A stretch of DNA of 64,000 nt, from positions 11,591,420-11,655,419 of the forward strand of contig CM020620.1 in the NCBI GenBank assembly GCA_009829735.1, read 5' to 3'. This DNA comes from Pyropia yezoensis. Its lineage: Eukaryota > Rhodophyta > Bangiophyceae > Bangiales > Bangiaceae. The notes below the pieces were generated by a model. It saw nothing but the letters and a program-made list of their open reading frames with translations, searched no databases and was not told the DNA's origin. The translations under genes and the position numbers were made by a program. Positions 1 through 10,670 of the stretch are shown one piece after another. Every line of letters starts with the position of its first letter. The first letter of the stretch is position 1.

Positions 1-834
1 CTTGTATCTGCCAGCACCGCACACGTCGCATGAGAGCGAATTTTCCCGGCTCCCCGTGAACGCGACACACCCCTGCGGACAAGCATGAACTTGGCGTTCG
101 TCCAGGTCGACGCTTGCGTTGAAAAAAGCGGCCTGTTTGTATCGTGTGCGATACGTAAGGAGGCGACTGCGCTGGCGGAGGTAGTCTCGGACCGCGCCGC
201 CCGTCAGGTTGTGGTCGGTCACGAAAGTGAAGGCGACAAAGTCGTCCACCAGGCTGGTAAACTGGTCAACGGGAAGGACAACCTTGTTCACTGGCACGAA
301 CGACGCGTCCTCGTCGACCAACGGGTTGGGGAAGTTTTCCAGTTCCTCCACACTTTCAGGCTCAAATTCAGACATTGATGAAAAGCTTGGGCTTGACGAG
401 CCGTCCAACCAGTCGCTGTAAGCCGAGGACGAGTCACTGGAGTCCTCCACCCCGCTCGTCCGGCCTGCGCCTCTTTCGTCATCCCCATCCAACGTCGCGC
501 CGTCTTCTTGCATGCCCCCCCCTCCCCCCCCCCCCCCTGGGGATGGAACGGGAGCAGCCCCCGGAGGGCTGTCAGCGGAGAACGGAAGAGAAGCAGGGGG
601 GACCGGGAGTGGGGGGAGGGGGATGGGGGCAGGGGGAAGGATGGCAGGGGGGAGAGGTGGGTCTGTAGCAGGGGGGGGGGGTGGGGGGGGTAGGGCGGTG
701 CCGCCGGCACTCAATCGCGCCTTGGCCTCCTCCAGTTGATGACGAAAAAACGTAGCCCTGCTTACGAGTCGCCGGCGCTTGTTGCTGTCACTGCACTTGG
801 AGCATGGGCACGGCCGGTAGCCATCGTCCGACAT
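1..834 (-). CDS. CACTA/TNP2-like transposase, N-terminal part, runs off window
   Basis: The reading frame is open from an ATG at 834 to the window edge, about 278 codons with no stop. Near the start is CPCSKC followed by a basic stretch, like the Cys motif at the N-terminus of CACTA proteins. A long Pro/Ser-rich linker encoded by C/G homopolymers and an acidic stretch follow. Close to the edge come HACPQGCVAFTG and CDVCGAGRY, the zinc-binding signature preceding the catalytic domain in TNP2-type transposases. The catalytic domain would lie left of position 1. The frame stays open upstream of 834, and a donor-like GTAAGT lies at 1095-1090 on this strand, so a 5' exon is possible. The family is recognised from motifs only; activity cannot be judged. 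Confidence 0.6.
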   Translation of the reverse strand, partial: MSDDGYRPCPCSKCSDSNKRRRLVSRATFFRHQLEEAKARLSAGGTALPPPPPPPATDPPLPPAILPPAPIPLPPLPVPPASLPFSADSPPGAAPVPSPGGGGGGGGMQEDGATLDGDDERGAGRTSGVEDSSDSSSAYSDWLDGSSSPSFSSMSEFEPESVEELENFPNPLVDEDASFVPVNKVVLPVDQFTSLVDDFVAFTFVTDHNLTGGAVRDYLRQRSRLLTYRTRYKQAAFFNASVDLDERQVHACPQGCVAFTGSRENSLSCDVCGAGRYK

Positions 835-1280
835 CAAGCGTCCGCTGCTGTCCTCCGTGGTAATCAAGCGGGAGACGCACAGGAGAAGAATGACCAACAC
901 AAGCGCACGCACGGAGATATTGACACGGCACACGAAGGGGGTTGCGCAATAACACATGTACAAAGCAATGGACGCGGGGGACAACGTGTTAGCAACCAGT
1001 TGCACACAGGGGTTGAGAAAAAGGGGCGCCAAACAGCGAGTTGCGGCGCATGATGACAGCGGTTTGGCTGTGTGTCAGAGTGAGCAGACACTTACCAGAA
1101 AAGTAGCTCTGGCCGACGCGGTGCGGCAGTAACAGAAGCGGCCAAGCGAAAGGCCCAAGGGCGAAGTGGAGAGTAAGCGCCGTGCAAGGGTGCAGCGACG
1201 GCAAATGCTACCAGCAAGTGAGGCCGGTGGATGTAGTGGAGAGGTGGGAGGACGTTGTGGCCGTGTGTTCCGCGGGCCTC

Positions 1281-1290
1281 TTTTATAGGG
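1281..1290 (-). promoter_or_regulatory. TATA-like box upstream of the CACTA-like gene
   Basis: On the minus strand the sequence reads CCCTATAAAA inside GC-rich DNA, about 450 bp upstream of the ATG at 834. An A/T run is rare here, which makes it a candidate core promoter. No other evidence supports it. Confidence 0.3.
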
Positions 1291-1604
1291 GCGGGTGAGT
1301 GCACGTGGGATGTTCGCATGGAAGGCAAATTGAGCAACTGGAGTGCGGCCAAGAGTGATGGAAGGGAGGGCCATACGTGAGCTCAGAGCCACACGTGCCA
1401 GACGTGAGGTCAGAGCAACAGGTGCGCTCGGAGCAGCGCGGAAAGCATCCAGAAGCGTCTGGCGTGTGCCACGATCAGACAACGTCCCTTGCTGGCCTGA
1501 ATTGGCCACGTATCGACGTCAGTTGGGACAGAGCCTGCGCTGGAGGGTTCATATGTAGCCTGCCTCGGAGACTTTGTCACACACAGAATCGCCATGGGAT
1601 CCAC

Positions 1605-1663
1605 AAACCTGGATATCGAGGATAAAACCTTGATATCGAGGTACCAAAACCTGGATATCGAGG
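1605..1663 (+). repeat. Short tandem repeat, three copies of a 17-bp motif
   Basis: AAACCTGGATATCGAGG occurs at 1605-1621, with one change at 1625-1641, and exactly again at 1647-1663, then a T-run. The spacing is 20-22 bp. Each copy contains the palindrome GATATC. The function is unknown; it may be the edge of a mobile element. Confidence 0.8.
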
Positions 1664-2589
1664 TTTTTTTTTCTCGTAGGGTTGCTGTGCAGCAACGTCA
1701 GATTCTCAGGTGGGCCCGAGACTTAGCACACGGCGTCAGGATGATCCTCCCGTGGTGTCAGTAAGAAAAAACCGAGCGAGAATGATGCCGAGCTCGCTGT
1801 ACACGGTCGAATGGCAGGCCGGTGAAGCGCACATGCTGGAGCCCTCGCAAGCGTACGCCCAAACTTTAGTTGAAAGATATTTTATGCGGATCAACGTTTT
1901 GTCAGCACTAAGTCAAGCCCTCAGTGCGCCCTGAGGCGGACCCATATCCGAAGGTCGCCCCCCTCAATTCAATTTCACGAATTCTTGCTCGTATCGGATC
2001 ACGCAACGGACGGCGCTTCAGCATGCGGGGAGGTCCGTTGAAGGACGTACGAGCAGTTTTTTCGTCCGGTCACTGGTTCCAGCCTTTGTCCATGTCTATT
2101 GCGCCTTTTTGGCGACCTGGCCACGTTGGAAGTCTGATACTCTGAAGCCAGGTAGCGACGAACGTACAGAAAACTCGTGCAGAACCCGCCAGTCTATGTC
2201 TTCATGTCGCCCTCCAGGACGGAGAACACATCAAAAAAAGAAAATGCAGTGCACCGGCTGGGATGAACTTCAGATTATCTTTCTTTTGGTGTGACGGACG
2301 CCTCTCGCCGATCGCGTCTTCATACACTTCTGCTGGCGCAAAGATTGGTGTTGCTCATCGGCCTTATTGCATGAGATACACCTTTAGTACCTACGGGGGG
2401 GGCGGGCCGTCGGCCGAAAACAGGCTCCGGTCCTCGTGCAATACATGGCGTTCGGAAGAGGAAAAAAGAGGCGCTCGGGGTGGCCAGATCGCAGCTCACG
2501 GCCCTGTAGAGTGGTCGCCTGTTTAGAGAATGGTCGACCCAAGGTACAGACGGGCTACTACCGACTGCCTGCCGCGCGCCTGCGGGGTG
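1664..2589. other. Intergenic, no gene recognised
   Basis: Mixed-composition DNA with only short unsupported reading frames. I see no motif, RNA gene or element end in it. Confidence 0.5.
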
Positions 2590-2710
2590 CGGTATTGGGC
2601 AGGGCAGCGCGCTCCCCTGCCCAATGGGAGCGCCCGCGGGCTCGGTATTGGGCAGGGCAGCGCGCTCCCCTGCCCAATGGGAGCGCCCGCGGGGCTCGGT
2701 ATTGGGCGCG
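2590..2710 (+). promoter_or_regulatory. Tandem 53-bp repeats with paired CCAAT boxes upstream of the PrmA-like gene
   Basis: Two near-identical 53-54 bp units (2590, 2643) and the start of a third (2697) lie 150-280 bp upstream of the methyltransferase ATG. Each unit contains ATTGGGCAGGG and, 11 bases on, its reverse complement CCCTGCCCAAT. Each is therefore a small hairpin carrying a CCAAT box in both orientations. CCAAT boxes are classical NF-Y sites, and the position suits a promoter. Regulation of this gene is inferred. Confidence 0.5.
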
Positions 2711-2864
2711 TCCCCGCATCGTTCCCCAACGCTGCCGTCGTCGCCATCCCCTCACCGCCCGCCCCCTCACCGCCCCCCCCCTGGCATCCTTGCACCCGCC
2801 CCCCCTTTTATCTGTTCTCTGTCGCGCCGCTGCTCTACACATCCACGTCCCCCGAGCCCCAGCT

Positions 2865-4037
2865 ATGCAGTGCGTTACCATCTCGCTGGCCACCCCCCCT
2901 GGGACGAGTGGCGGCGCACCCGCGGACGCGGCGGCGTTTGCCGACGCACTGTTTGAGGCGGGCGCCCTGGTCGTGTCGCTCACACCCCCTGATGCCCCCT
3001 CCTCATCCCCCACTCCCCACGCGGCGGCGTCTGTGGACGGGCCGGCGGGACCGGGGGCGGCGCTGGCGGGGGGAGGGGAGGGGGGGGTGGTGGGGGATGT
3101 GACGCCCATCTATCACGAGGTCCCCCCCGGGGCGGTGACATGGGCGACACCCCCGCGAAAGGTGTGGCCCGCCGCCTCCATCGATGCGACATTTTCAGCG
3201 GGTGTTGACATAGCGGACGTACTGGCCCGGCTTGCAACCGCCGAGGGCCTCCCTGCCCCACCCCGGTACACAGTGCGCCCGGTCGACTCGGGGCGGGACT
3301 GGGTTGCAGAGGTGCAGGCGGGCTTTCCACCCGTCCGCGTGGGTCGTCTCCTTATTTGTTACCCGTGGCACGGGCCGGATGCGGCGGGGGCGGGGCGTGG
3401 CGATGGCGGGGGGCGGGAGGCAGGGGTGGCGGCAGAGGGAGAGAGCCGCAGCGACGACGCGGCGGGCCCCACCGTGGTGCTTCCCATTGAGCCCGGCTGC
3501 GCGTTTGGCACGGGCGAGCACCCCACCACGCGGCTGGTGCTCGGGTTCCTTCAGACACCCACTGCCGCCATTGCCGGCGCGCGGGTGCTCGACTACGGGT
3601 GCGGGTCGGGGGTGCTGGCGCTGGCGGCGGCCGCGCTCGGCGCCGCATCGGTGGTGGGGGTGGACATTGACCCGGACGCGGTGGCGGTGGCGGTCGCCAA
3701 CGCGGCGGGGGGCGGCGGCGGTGGCGGCGGTGACGACGATGACGGCGGAGCCCCGCCCCCTTGGGCCACCACCGCCCTCTCCTTCGTGACCGTCGCCGAC
3801 GAGCCCGCCGCGACCGCTGCGTACGACGTGGTGGTGGCCAACATCCTCGCGGCGCCGCTGATCGCACTCGCCCCCCTGCTCCGCGACCGAGCCGTGCTTG
3901 GCGGGCGGCTGGCGCTGGCGGGGGTGCTGGCGCCCCAGGCGCCCGCCGTCCGCGACGCGTACGAGGCGGCGGGGTGGGCGGTTGCCGCCGCCGAGGTAAT
4001 CGACGGGTGGGTGCTGCTGACGGGGGTCGCCCGCTGA
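2865..4037 (+). CDS. PrmA-type protein lysine methyltransferase (ribosomal protein L11 methyltransferase family)
   Basis: Single-exon gene of 390 residues. PrmA enzymes trimethylate ribosomal protein L11 using S-adenosylmethionine; eukaryotic relatives methylate ETF-beta in mitochondria. Visible motifs are FGTGEHPTTR at 214-223, the SAM-binding VLDYGCGSG around 241-249, GVDIDPDAV about 20 residues later, and NILAAPL from residue 326. The start at 2865 is chosen because the protein then begins with the usual N-terminal segment ending in LFEAGALVV. The frame is open further upstream, but that part is the repeat region translated. The protein is about 100 residues longer than bacterial PrmA because of Gly/Ala/Asp-rich loops near 170-205 and 280-300. 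No clear organelle targeting peptide is visible, so location is undecided. Confidence 0.85.
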   Translation: MQCVTISLATPPGTSGGAPADAAAFADALFEAGALVVSLTPPDAPSSSPTPHAAASVDGPAGPGAALAGGGEGGVVGDVTPIYHEVPPGAVTWATPPRKVWPAASIDATFSAGVDIADVLARLATAEGLPAPPRYTVRPVDSGRDWVAEVQAGFPPVRVGRLLICYPWHGPDAAGAGRGDGGGREAGVAAEGESRSDDAAGPTVVLPIEPGCAFGTGEHPTTRLVLGFLQTPTAAIAGARVLDYGCGSGVLALAAAALGAASVVGVDIDPDAVAVAVANAAGGGGGGGGDDDDGGAPPPWATTALSFVTVADEPAATAAYDVVVANILAAPLIALAPLLRDRAVLGGRLALAGVLAPQAPAVRDAYEAAGWAVAAAEVIDGWVLLTGVAR

Positions 4038-6074
4038 TGATGGGGGATGGGCTGCGCATGTGTTGGGAGGATTTGGGGTGGGGGCGTGTCGGGGAGAATG
4101 CCACCGCCGTCGCCTCTGCTGCCACCGCTGCTGCTGCCGTTCTGTCCGCCGCCGAAGCGGTGCGCGCCCGTTCTTGGACGGTCTTCCCGTGCTCCGCCCT
4201 CGTTGGCGACCCCGCTCGTGAGCGCCCAAAGCGGACTTGACCTGGTCGCGCCGCCCGCCGTGCCGGGCGCCCATGCCCCACCTTTGCCGCCAACTCCCCG
4301 TTTGCGATCATGGCCATGGAGGAAGGGGAGGGGACAATACGAAACAGCGGCGGCATTGGAGGGTTGGTAGGGTGGGGGAAGGGGCAGGGATGGGAGGATG
4401 TTGTGCGAGACGACCACTCGGCGCCCGCAAGCGGAGCAGCGGGGGGGCGCACCGCTCTTGAGGTCGCGAGGCGGGGGCCACGAGTGACCGCAGGTAGAGC
4501 GACCTGCGGTTACCTGAAGGGACGCCCCCCGCTCCTTAGATACAGGAGGCCGGCCTCCTCCGACTCTGCAGTCTCTGCTGGCCGATGAAAGTGCGGAAAA
4601 GTCGACACCCATGACCACTATCCCGTTCGCCCTTGCTTCTCATTGGTCCCGCGAAAAAGCACACTGCCACCGACATGAGCGGGCCAGAGTGGGGCGCGAC
4701 TCGCGACCAGCCTCGGTAAGCGGGACTCCGCGCGGTTGACCCTCCGCATGGCGTGTGCTCGGGTGGCAACCTCTACCCGTCGTCGAAGGCAAAACCGAGC
4801 AGTTCCCGGAATTGAGTACAGGTCAAGTACAGCAAAGCATCACTTACCGTCAGGATTGGGCGTTGGTGCAAAGAAAAACGCCTTTCAGCTTTTCCCGGTG
4901 TCAGTGACCGTCCGACGCGCCGCCTGGCAATGCGCACGTTCCGCTCCTCCGCGGGCCCGCTGCTGCGCTGCAGGGCCCCCGCCGGGAGGTGCCCCAGAGC
5001 CCGATGTTGGGGCTCTGATGTTGGTCGTCCGCTCCCCTCCGCGCGGGGGCACGTGCGGCCGCATGGCCGGGCCGGGGCCCAAGCTTCAAGCCGAGCCACA
5101 CTCGCCCCCCCCGCCCCCCCCTGAACCTCTGCGGCTGCGACCCCCAGTGGCAGCAGATGCCAGCGGCGTTCCTGTCAGTCCATTGGCCGCGCAGAAACGA
5201 CGGCTGCCCGCACACACCTGGCCCATGATGGTCGCCTCACGTACGCGCTCCTCCTTCTGCCTTCCCCCCAGAGCCCCTCTCCTTCGCCTCCGCAATCGTT
5301 TCTTTGCCACCCGGCAGGCGACGTGTCGCGGCGTCGTCCCGGAGTGCGGCCCCGTCCCAGGTGGGTTAGAGAGGGGGTCGAAGGGGGGGACTTGGGGGCC
5401 GGGGGGGAAGAGGGGGGCAGGCGTTGCATTTATTGACCGTGGCGCGGCGTCGACTACGGCGTCAGCCACCCGCGTGCGTCGCGAGCGGGACGGGCGGCCC
5501 CTGCGTTGCGTGGGGGGGGGGGGGGTAGGGTGAGGAGGGGTGGCGGGAGTGACTGGGCGGCGTGTCGCGGCGGCGCCCACTCGGCGCTGGCGTTCCCGCC
5601 CGCCGCCACCTAGCCCGCCGTTTGGCCGTTGCGAGCTGCGCCAGCGGTGGCGGTGGGCGCGTGCCGGGTCGTCGCAGCCGCACTCCTGGTTGCCTCTACG
5701 ACCTCCCCCGCCCCCCCCCCCCCCCCCTCCCCGCCGGCGCTGCGCACCGCCGCTCCCTCTGGCGCGGCTATCGAGGCCAGGTGGCGGGGTGTCTCGGACG
5801 GGACGGACGCTCGGTGCACCGTTGTGTCCCGCCCCGCCACTCACCCCACGCGCTTGTGTGACCGCCATTCCCCCGTTGATCCTTGCTCACGAGCCGCCGG
5901 CGTCCCCCGCTCCGTCCCCGCCCTCCCGACCCGGGCGGTATCCATCGCCCTTGCTCGCGCCCCGCGGCCATTGCCGCTACCCCCCATCAGTCGGTGGATC
6001 GGCTTGGTCGTCCCTTTCCTCCCGTTTTCTCGGTAGCGGTCCCGCCTCCCGCTGCGCCCGCCTCCGTCGCTACG
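4038..6074. other. Intergenic, GC-rich, with one small hairpin
   Basis: No supported gene. An imperfect 12-bp-arm hairpin (ACCGCAGGT facing ACCTGCGGT) lies at 4484-4513. Long frames on both strands between 5.1 and 5.9 kb are Pro/Arg/Ala-rich shadows of GC-rich DNA with C-runs. The last few hundred bases may be 5' UTR of the next gene. Confidence 0.5.
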
Positions 6075-7043
6075 ATGCCTCCCCCTCCCCCCCCTCCCCC
6101 TCCGCCCCCATCCGCCGCCTCTCCGGCGGCCAGCCTATACTCCCACCCCGCGCATGGCCCCCTTCCGACTGCGGCGGGGGTGGTGACTTCCCCCGGCCCT
6201 CCCCCTTCCACCGGTGGTGGTGTTGGGTCGGGGACCCCCGCTGCCACCCCCACGGCTGCTGGCGCACAGACGGTGGTCACCGCCCCTGGGGAGTACCTGA
6301 CGGGTCGCCTGCCCGCAGGCGCGGGGTTTGCGGCGCTCCCCGGGCGTGCCGCGACGCCATTGCCGACGGCGTCTTCCAAGGGTGCGGAGCGTCTCCGACA
6401 GCTGCAGATATGGAACGAGGCGGCGACGGCGGGGGAGGAAGAGCGGCGGAGGAATATTGTAGCGGGCGCCGGGGCGGCCGCGACGGGTGGTGCCGCCGCT
6501 CGCCGCACCGATGACTTCCATGCGGTCCACACACGGCAAGCATCGGCGGCGCGGAGTGAGGGCAGCGGCGGCCTGAGCGGACGTGGGCTTGGTGGCGGCA
6601 TGGACGCGCGTGAAGCGATGTTTGCCGACGCTGACCGGAGTAGTGAGGACGAGGATGCTGGCGAGAGCGGCGACGAGGTGGAGGAGGAGGAGCAGTTCGT
6701 TGGGAGGGGAGCTGAGGGAGACGCTGCCCCACAGCCACCGCCGCCACCGCCGCCGCCGCCGCCGCCCGAGCCGGCCGCACCACCGCCGCCATCGTCGCCG
6801 CCGCCGCCGCCGCTTCCGCCATCGTCGGCTCCGGTGGAGGCGCCGGTCGTTGCGGCGCCCGTCGTCTCTGTGGCGCCCACCCCCGCGGCGGCGGCCCCCG
6901 CCACCGCGTCGGCAGTGGTGGCTCCCTCTGCGACATCCAAGACACCTCCCCCGGCGGCGGCACCAGCGGCAGGGACCACCACCGAAGCGGAAGCAGCCGC
7001 GGTGGGACGGCGAGAGAAGTCGGCTTGCTGTGTCGTGCAGTGA
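6075..7043 (+). CDS. Proline-rich protein of unknown function with C-terminal CaaX-like box
   Basis: 322 residues from the ATG at 6075, chosen as the first Met followed by the poly-Pro run; an in-frame ATG at 5883 would add 64 low-complexity residues. Layout: Pro-rich N-terminus; a charged, probably helical segment (ERLRQLQIWNEAATAGEEER); a Gly/Ser-rich segment; an acidic cluster rich in Glu and Asp; a long Pro/Ala-rich tail. It ends KSACCVVQ, which fits a prenylation CaaX box (C-V-V-Q) with a neighbouring Cys that could be palmitoylated. That end suggests a lipid-anchored scaffold at a membrane, but this rests on the last eight residues. I do not recognise the family. A stop right after an acceptable CaaX box and an unbroken frame argue for a real gene. 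Confidence 0.45.
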   Translation: MPPPPPPPPPPPSAASPAASLYSHPAHGPLPTAAGVVTSPGPPPSTGGGVGSGTPAATPTAAGAQTVVTAPGEYLTGRLPAGAGFAALPGRAATPLPTASSKGAERLRQLQIWNEAATAGEEERRRNIVAGAGAAATGGAAARRTDDFHAVHTRQASAARSEGSGGLSGRGLGGGMDAREAMFADADRSSEDEDAGESGDEVEEEEQFVGRGAEGDAAPQPPPPPPPPPPPEPAAPPPPSSPPPPPLPPSSAPVEAPVVAAPVVSVAPTPAAAAPATASAVVAPSATSKTPPPAAAPAAGTTTEAEAAAVGRREKSACCVVQ

Positions 7044-8234
7044 GACCGGCGTAGGTGTCGCTGCTATTCGCCCCTGAAGGGCTGACGCGCGCGAGCGGAG
7101 CGCGGGGTGCCTGACTCTGCCATGCTTCCTCCCCCTTCGGTGGGTTTGAGACGTGTGAGGCGAGTCTAGTGGTGCTCGCTACTTCCCTTGTGGGGGCTCC
7201 TTGGCGGCTTGGTTGTCCAAGGTTTTCGTATTGGCCGCCGTTGGGGCGTGGAGACTGGGCGAGATGTGGGTCTGGTCATGCGGGGGCGCGTAGTCCCTCT
7301 GGCCAACCCTTTTTCGTTTCGTTGTTGTTCTGTGCCGGGAGTGTCGAACAGCCGGGTACCGCACGCACATTGGTTCCTTGTGGCAAGCGATTGTTACCCT
7401 TGGTGTCAGCTTCTTTCGTGTCTGATCTTGGTTGTTCCCTTTGGTGCTGTTGCTCCTATTGTTCTTTCTTGGGGGATATCACCGCGTTTACAAGTGGCTG
7501 TTTACCGTCTTTCTCTCTCCGTCGAGTTAGCGTGAGTATTCGCTCGTATGCCCCCCGGGCAGCCCGCGCATGAGAATGTGCGGGGCCATTGCGCCCCCGG
7601 ATGCCTTGGGGGTGGCACGTTGGCGATGGTGCGGGCAAGATCCCTACCCCGAGGGGCTTCCGCACCAGCACCATGCTCAGCAAAGGAAAACGCTAGTGAT
7701 GCGGCCGGTGATGTGGTGAACAGACTGACACATGCCTCCTATGGTTCAGTCCTGTTGCTGTTGTCGTTGCTGGTGTCCACAGACGTGCCCTTGAGCGTGA
7801 TGAAGACTACACAGAAATGAAAATGTAGGCAAAACATACGGCACCACACCTCACCTCCACACTTGCAACCCCCCTGACACCTATACTTGCGCCATACCTG
7901 GTTCTCGTACACCCAAAACACAGTCGCAAGTACAAGCCACGAGAAAAACATCTCACCAGCAGCTAGAGCACAAGCGTCCAACGTCTACGCACTCTTGTCG
8001 CATGTGGATGTCTGGCACAGCCACCCACTGACATCAACCGAAGAGCTTGAGCTCTCCTGAGCAACGCGGCCCCTTCACCCAGCCTCTCCGCTTCACAGCT
8101 CCACAGCTGATAACACGTCCAAAAGCTCGGTCCAGCCCGCTAGCGCCGTTCCCCCGGCCTGACAGGCTGGCTACCACCCACACAGGGGCCCCCACCCCCG
8201 CTCCCCTGCTCCCCAGCTGGCCCGCATCGTCGCT
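7044..8234. other. Intergenic, no gene recognised
   Basis: Less GC-rich than its surroundings. It probably contains the 3' UTRs of the two convergent flanking genes. No recognisable protein, RNA or repeat. Confidence 0.5.
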
Positions 8235-8558
8235 CTACTTCTTCTCCACCACAACGGCCGTCGGTGCCGCCTCGGCTGCGGACGGATCGGCCTTGTCCTC
8301 CTTCTTCCCGCCACGCATGGACAGCCCAATCAAGCCTCCAAACGTGCCAAGACAGACGAGCGACACGATATGGCGGTTGGCCTCGACCCACTCCTGGAAG
8401 GTCGCATCATTCGACCGGTACTGCGCCCAGGTCACCTCGGGCTCCGCGTGAGATGCCATGGAGCGGGTACCGCCGGGGGCGGCCCTGGGGCCACCCGCCG
8501 CCGCCCGCGCAAGGCCCCGGCGTGCCGATGCGGCGACGGTTGGGAGAAGAGCCGACAT
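8235..8558 (-). CDS. Small probable mitochondrial inner-membrane protein
   Basis: 107 residues from the ATG at 8558. The frame is open for 65 codons upstream, but that part looks like translated 5' UTR. Residues 1-33 are Arg/Ala/Ser-rich without acids, typical of a cleavable mitochondrial presequence. A hydrophilic domain follows (WAQYRSNDATFQEWVEANRH), then one hydrophobic segment of about 20 residues (IVSLVCLGTFGGLIGLSM), then a Lys/Asp-rich tail. This one-membrane-span layout is typical of small accessory subunits of respiratory complexes or ATP synthase, but I cannot name the family. It is divergent from the gene at 9145, with about 590 bp between the starts. Confidence 0.55.
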   Translation of the reverse strand: MSALLPTVAASARRGLARAAAGGPRAAPGGTRSMASHAEPEVTWAQYRSNDATFQEWVEANRHIVSLVCLGTFGGLIGLSMRGGKKEDKADPSAAEAAPTAVVVEKK

Positions 8559-9144
8559 GGTAAGGAAGCCGCCGAGAGAGTTGAGAGAAAAACAAGGGGG
8601 AAGAGTGGTGAGGGCCTCACGCGAAGGGAGTGATGATGGGGAGAGTAGATGGTAGAGGACCAGTAGAAAAAGATGGGTGATGTGATAGAGGAAAGAGGGC
8701 AAGACAGATGGGGAAGACCGTTGATGCAGTCGCAGTGGGATGATGGTAGGCAACGTGACACGGTGGCAGAAGTACCGGCTTCAACCGAGTTTGCTGGCTC
8801 GAAAGACCGAGAGCAATCGACTTATGTACCAATTACTTCAGTGTATTTTTTTTGTAAAAAACTGTTGACATAATTTCTGGCGCCACATTCATTGGTGACG
8901 AGAGTCATGCCATGATGGCTGCCGAATGGAAGCTCCACCGACGTCCACCCAGAGTAACTAACCCAGAGCCCAACCGCCCATCAGTCCTCTTGGCGAGCAA
9001 CCATCGCGCGGCCGCCATCCTCACTGCTCTTGTCAGTGTGCGGCCCCCTTCCACCGCTCTCCCTTCTCTGCGGATGCTTGCCACCCTTACTTCCACACAT
9101 TCGACGCTCCCCCCCCCTCCGCCCTCGGACGACCCGCTTCCACG
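8559..9144. promoter_or_regulatory. Intergenic region between two divergent genes
   Basis: 586 bp separating the start codons of two divergently transcribed small genes; likely holds both promoters. An AT-rich patch at about 8838-8878 is the most promoter-like segment. No defined motif can be assigned. Confidence 0.35.
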
Positions 9145-9606
9145 ATGGTGGCCTTCCTTCCCTCGGTGACCCTCCCGCTGACGCCGCCCCCCCGCCTGGC
9201 CCTGCGGCGGCCGGCGGCACGGCGGCCTGCGGCAGCCGCAGCACGTCGCCCCCCTTCCTCCATGGTGGCTACCCCCCCCCCTTCCCCCTCCTCCACCTCC
9301 ACTGACGCGGACGCCGATGCGGACGCTGCCGCCGCCGTCGCAGCGCGCGCGGCGGACCCCCGCTGCCGTACCTGTGGTCGCGCCACCGTCGCCCGCGGTT
9401 GTGACGGCGCCGGACGGGTGACGGGTGGCCTTGGCGCGGTGCTGCCGTTTTGGCCCATCAAGGCGTACCGGCCGTGCCCCGACTTTGTCGCCGTCGGCGG
9501 CAAGTACACGCGCAAGGGCCAGAGCCTGGACGAGATTGCGTTTGGCCGAAAGGGCGACGGCGACGACGTGTCGCTGGCGGATCGGCTACAGGGGAAGAAG
9601 AAGTGA
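9145..9606 (+). CDS. Small Cys-containing protein, possibly plastid-targeted, unknown function
   Basis: 153 residues. The first 55-60 residues are Ala/Arg/Pro/Ser-rich with almost no acids, like a plastid or mitochondrial transit peptide, followed by an Ala/Asp repeat. The C-terminal part looks conserved: CRTCG, a further Cys, a Gly-rich turn, then AYRPCPDFV and KYTRKGQSLDEIAFGRK. The Cys pairs could bind zinc. I cannot name the family. The folded-looking C-terminus after a low-complexity leader, and the divergent arrangement with another small organelle-type gene, support a real gene. Confidence 0.5.
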   Translation: MVAFLPSVTLPLTPPPRLALRRPAARRPAAAAARRPPSSMVATPPPSPSSTSTDADADADAAAAVAARAADPRCRTCGRATVARGCDGAGRVTGGLGAVLPFWPIKAYRPCPDFVAVGGKYTRKGQSLDEIAFGRKGDGDDVSLADRLQGKKK

Positions 9607-10513
9607 GGAGGCTGCTGGGAATTAGCAGAGTCGCGGGGGCGGGAGGGGCACGTGTGGGGAGGGCTGGGGGGGATTTGGGATGGGGGAGGGGCATGGCGGG
9701 GGGGACGGGGATAGACAGCGGGCGCCGATGCAAGCACCGTTCATCCACACGCCGGAGGTGCATCCCACATTCAGAGACGGAGTGTGCAGTACTCATGCGA
9801 GGTTTTTTTGAGTACCTGGAGAGTCGACAATACGCCCCCTTCTCAGTCGGTGGCGGCATCCTTCTCATGACACTGCCTGTGTGAACGCCCAGGTCTCGGC
9901 ATGTGTTTTAGGTTGCGAGCCCCGCCCGCAATGTGCAAGTCCGCTCAGGCTGTCCTCCCCGCGTACGATGCCCCAGCTCCACCCCCCTCGCCCCCCCCCA
10001 AAACCCAGTTAAAAAGGGGTTTTCCGGACGTATGCCTCCACAGGGGCTTCAGAGGACTGATGCACGCTGAAGCATCAGACTTAAAAGCGCCGAAAGTACA
10101 TCAAAATGAAGAAGAGAACAAGGCGCGTCAGTGGATAGGAGATGCTTGTATTTCTTCGTGGCCATGGTCTCTCCTGGCGTCTGCATGTATCTCCTCGGGG
10201 CGCTCCTGTGCGCGTTTCGCGGCGATTTCATTGGTCAAAGAGCTCGCCCATGTGACCCACAAGACCGCCCTTAACTGGGTGTGCCCCTCCGTCGCCGTTT
10301 GCTCTCATCGGCGCTCACTCGGGAGCCCCCCCTACTTCCCGTAGCGAAAGTCGTGGTGCCCTCCCTTGGCGCAGGAGCCACCTTCACGGCCCGACGGGGA
10401 CACCCCACCCGCTCTGTCACCCAACGCTCGCGTAGATAGTGAGATCTTGAGATGGCGGAAAAACGCGGGAGGTCGGATAAGAAACTGCTGCATTCAAACC
10501 TATGTATGAGCGT
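9607..10513. other. Intergenic, no gene recognised
   Basis: Short frames only. Transition from gene-rich, high-GC DNA to the repeat-rich stretch that follows. Confidence 0.45.
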
Positions 10514-10639
10514 TCAAATCGGGACCCACGATCTGGAGCCAATCCCAAGTCGCGCAAGTTGGGGGTGTTTTGCACGGGGGTGTGTTGCACCCAACTTGCG
10601 CGACTTGGGATTGGCTCCAGATCGTGGGCCCCGATTTGA
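10514..10639. repeat. 126-bp near-perfect palindrome (fold-back)
   Basis: The sequence TCAAATCGGG...GCGCAAGTTGGG is followed, after a loop of about 18 bases, by its reverse complement ending CCCGATTTGA. Each arm is over 50 bases with only an occasional mismatch. The transcript would be a long hairpin. It ends 31 bp before a MITE, so it may be a small fold-back transposon or a hairpin RNA source. Confidence 0.85.
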
Positions 10640-10670
10640 CTTTCTGTTAATTAAGTTTTACAAATCTACA

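Noticed and set aside
5086-5868. Minus-strand frame of 260 codons
   Set aside because: Gly/Arg-rich over homopolymers, no domain, overlaps equally long plus-strand frames.
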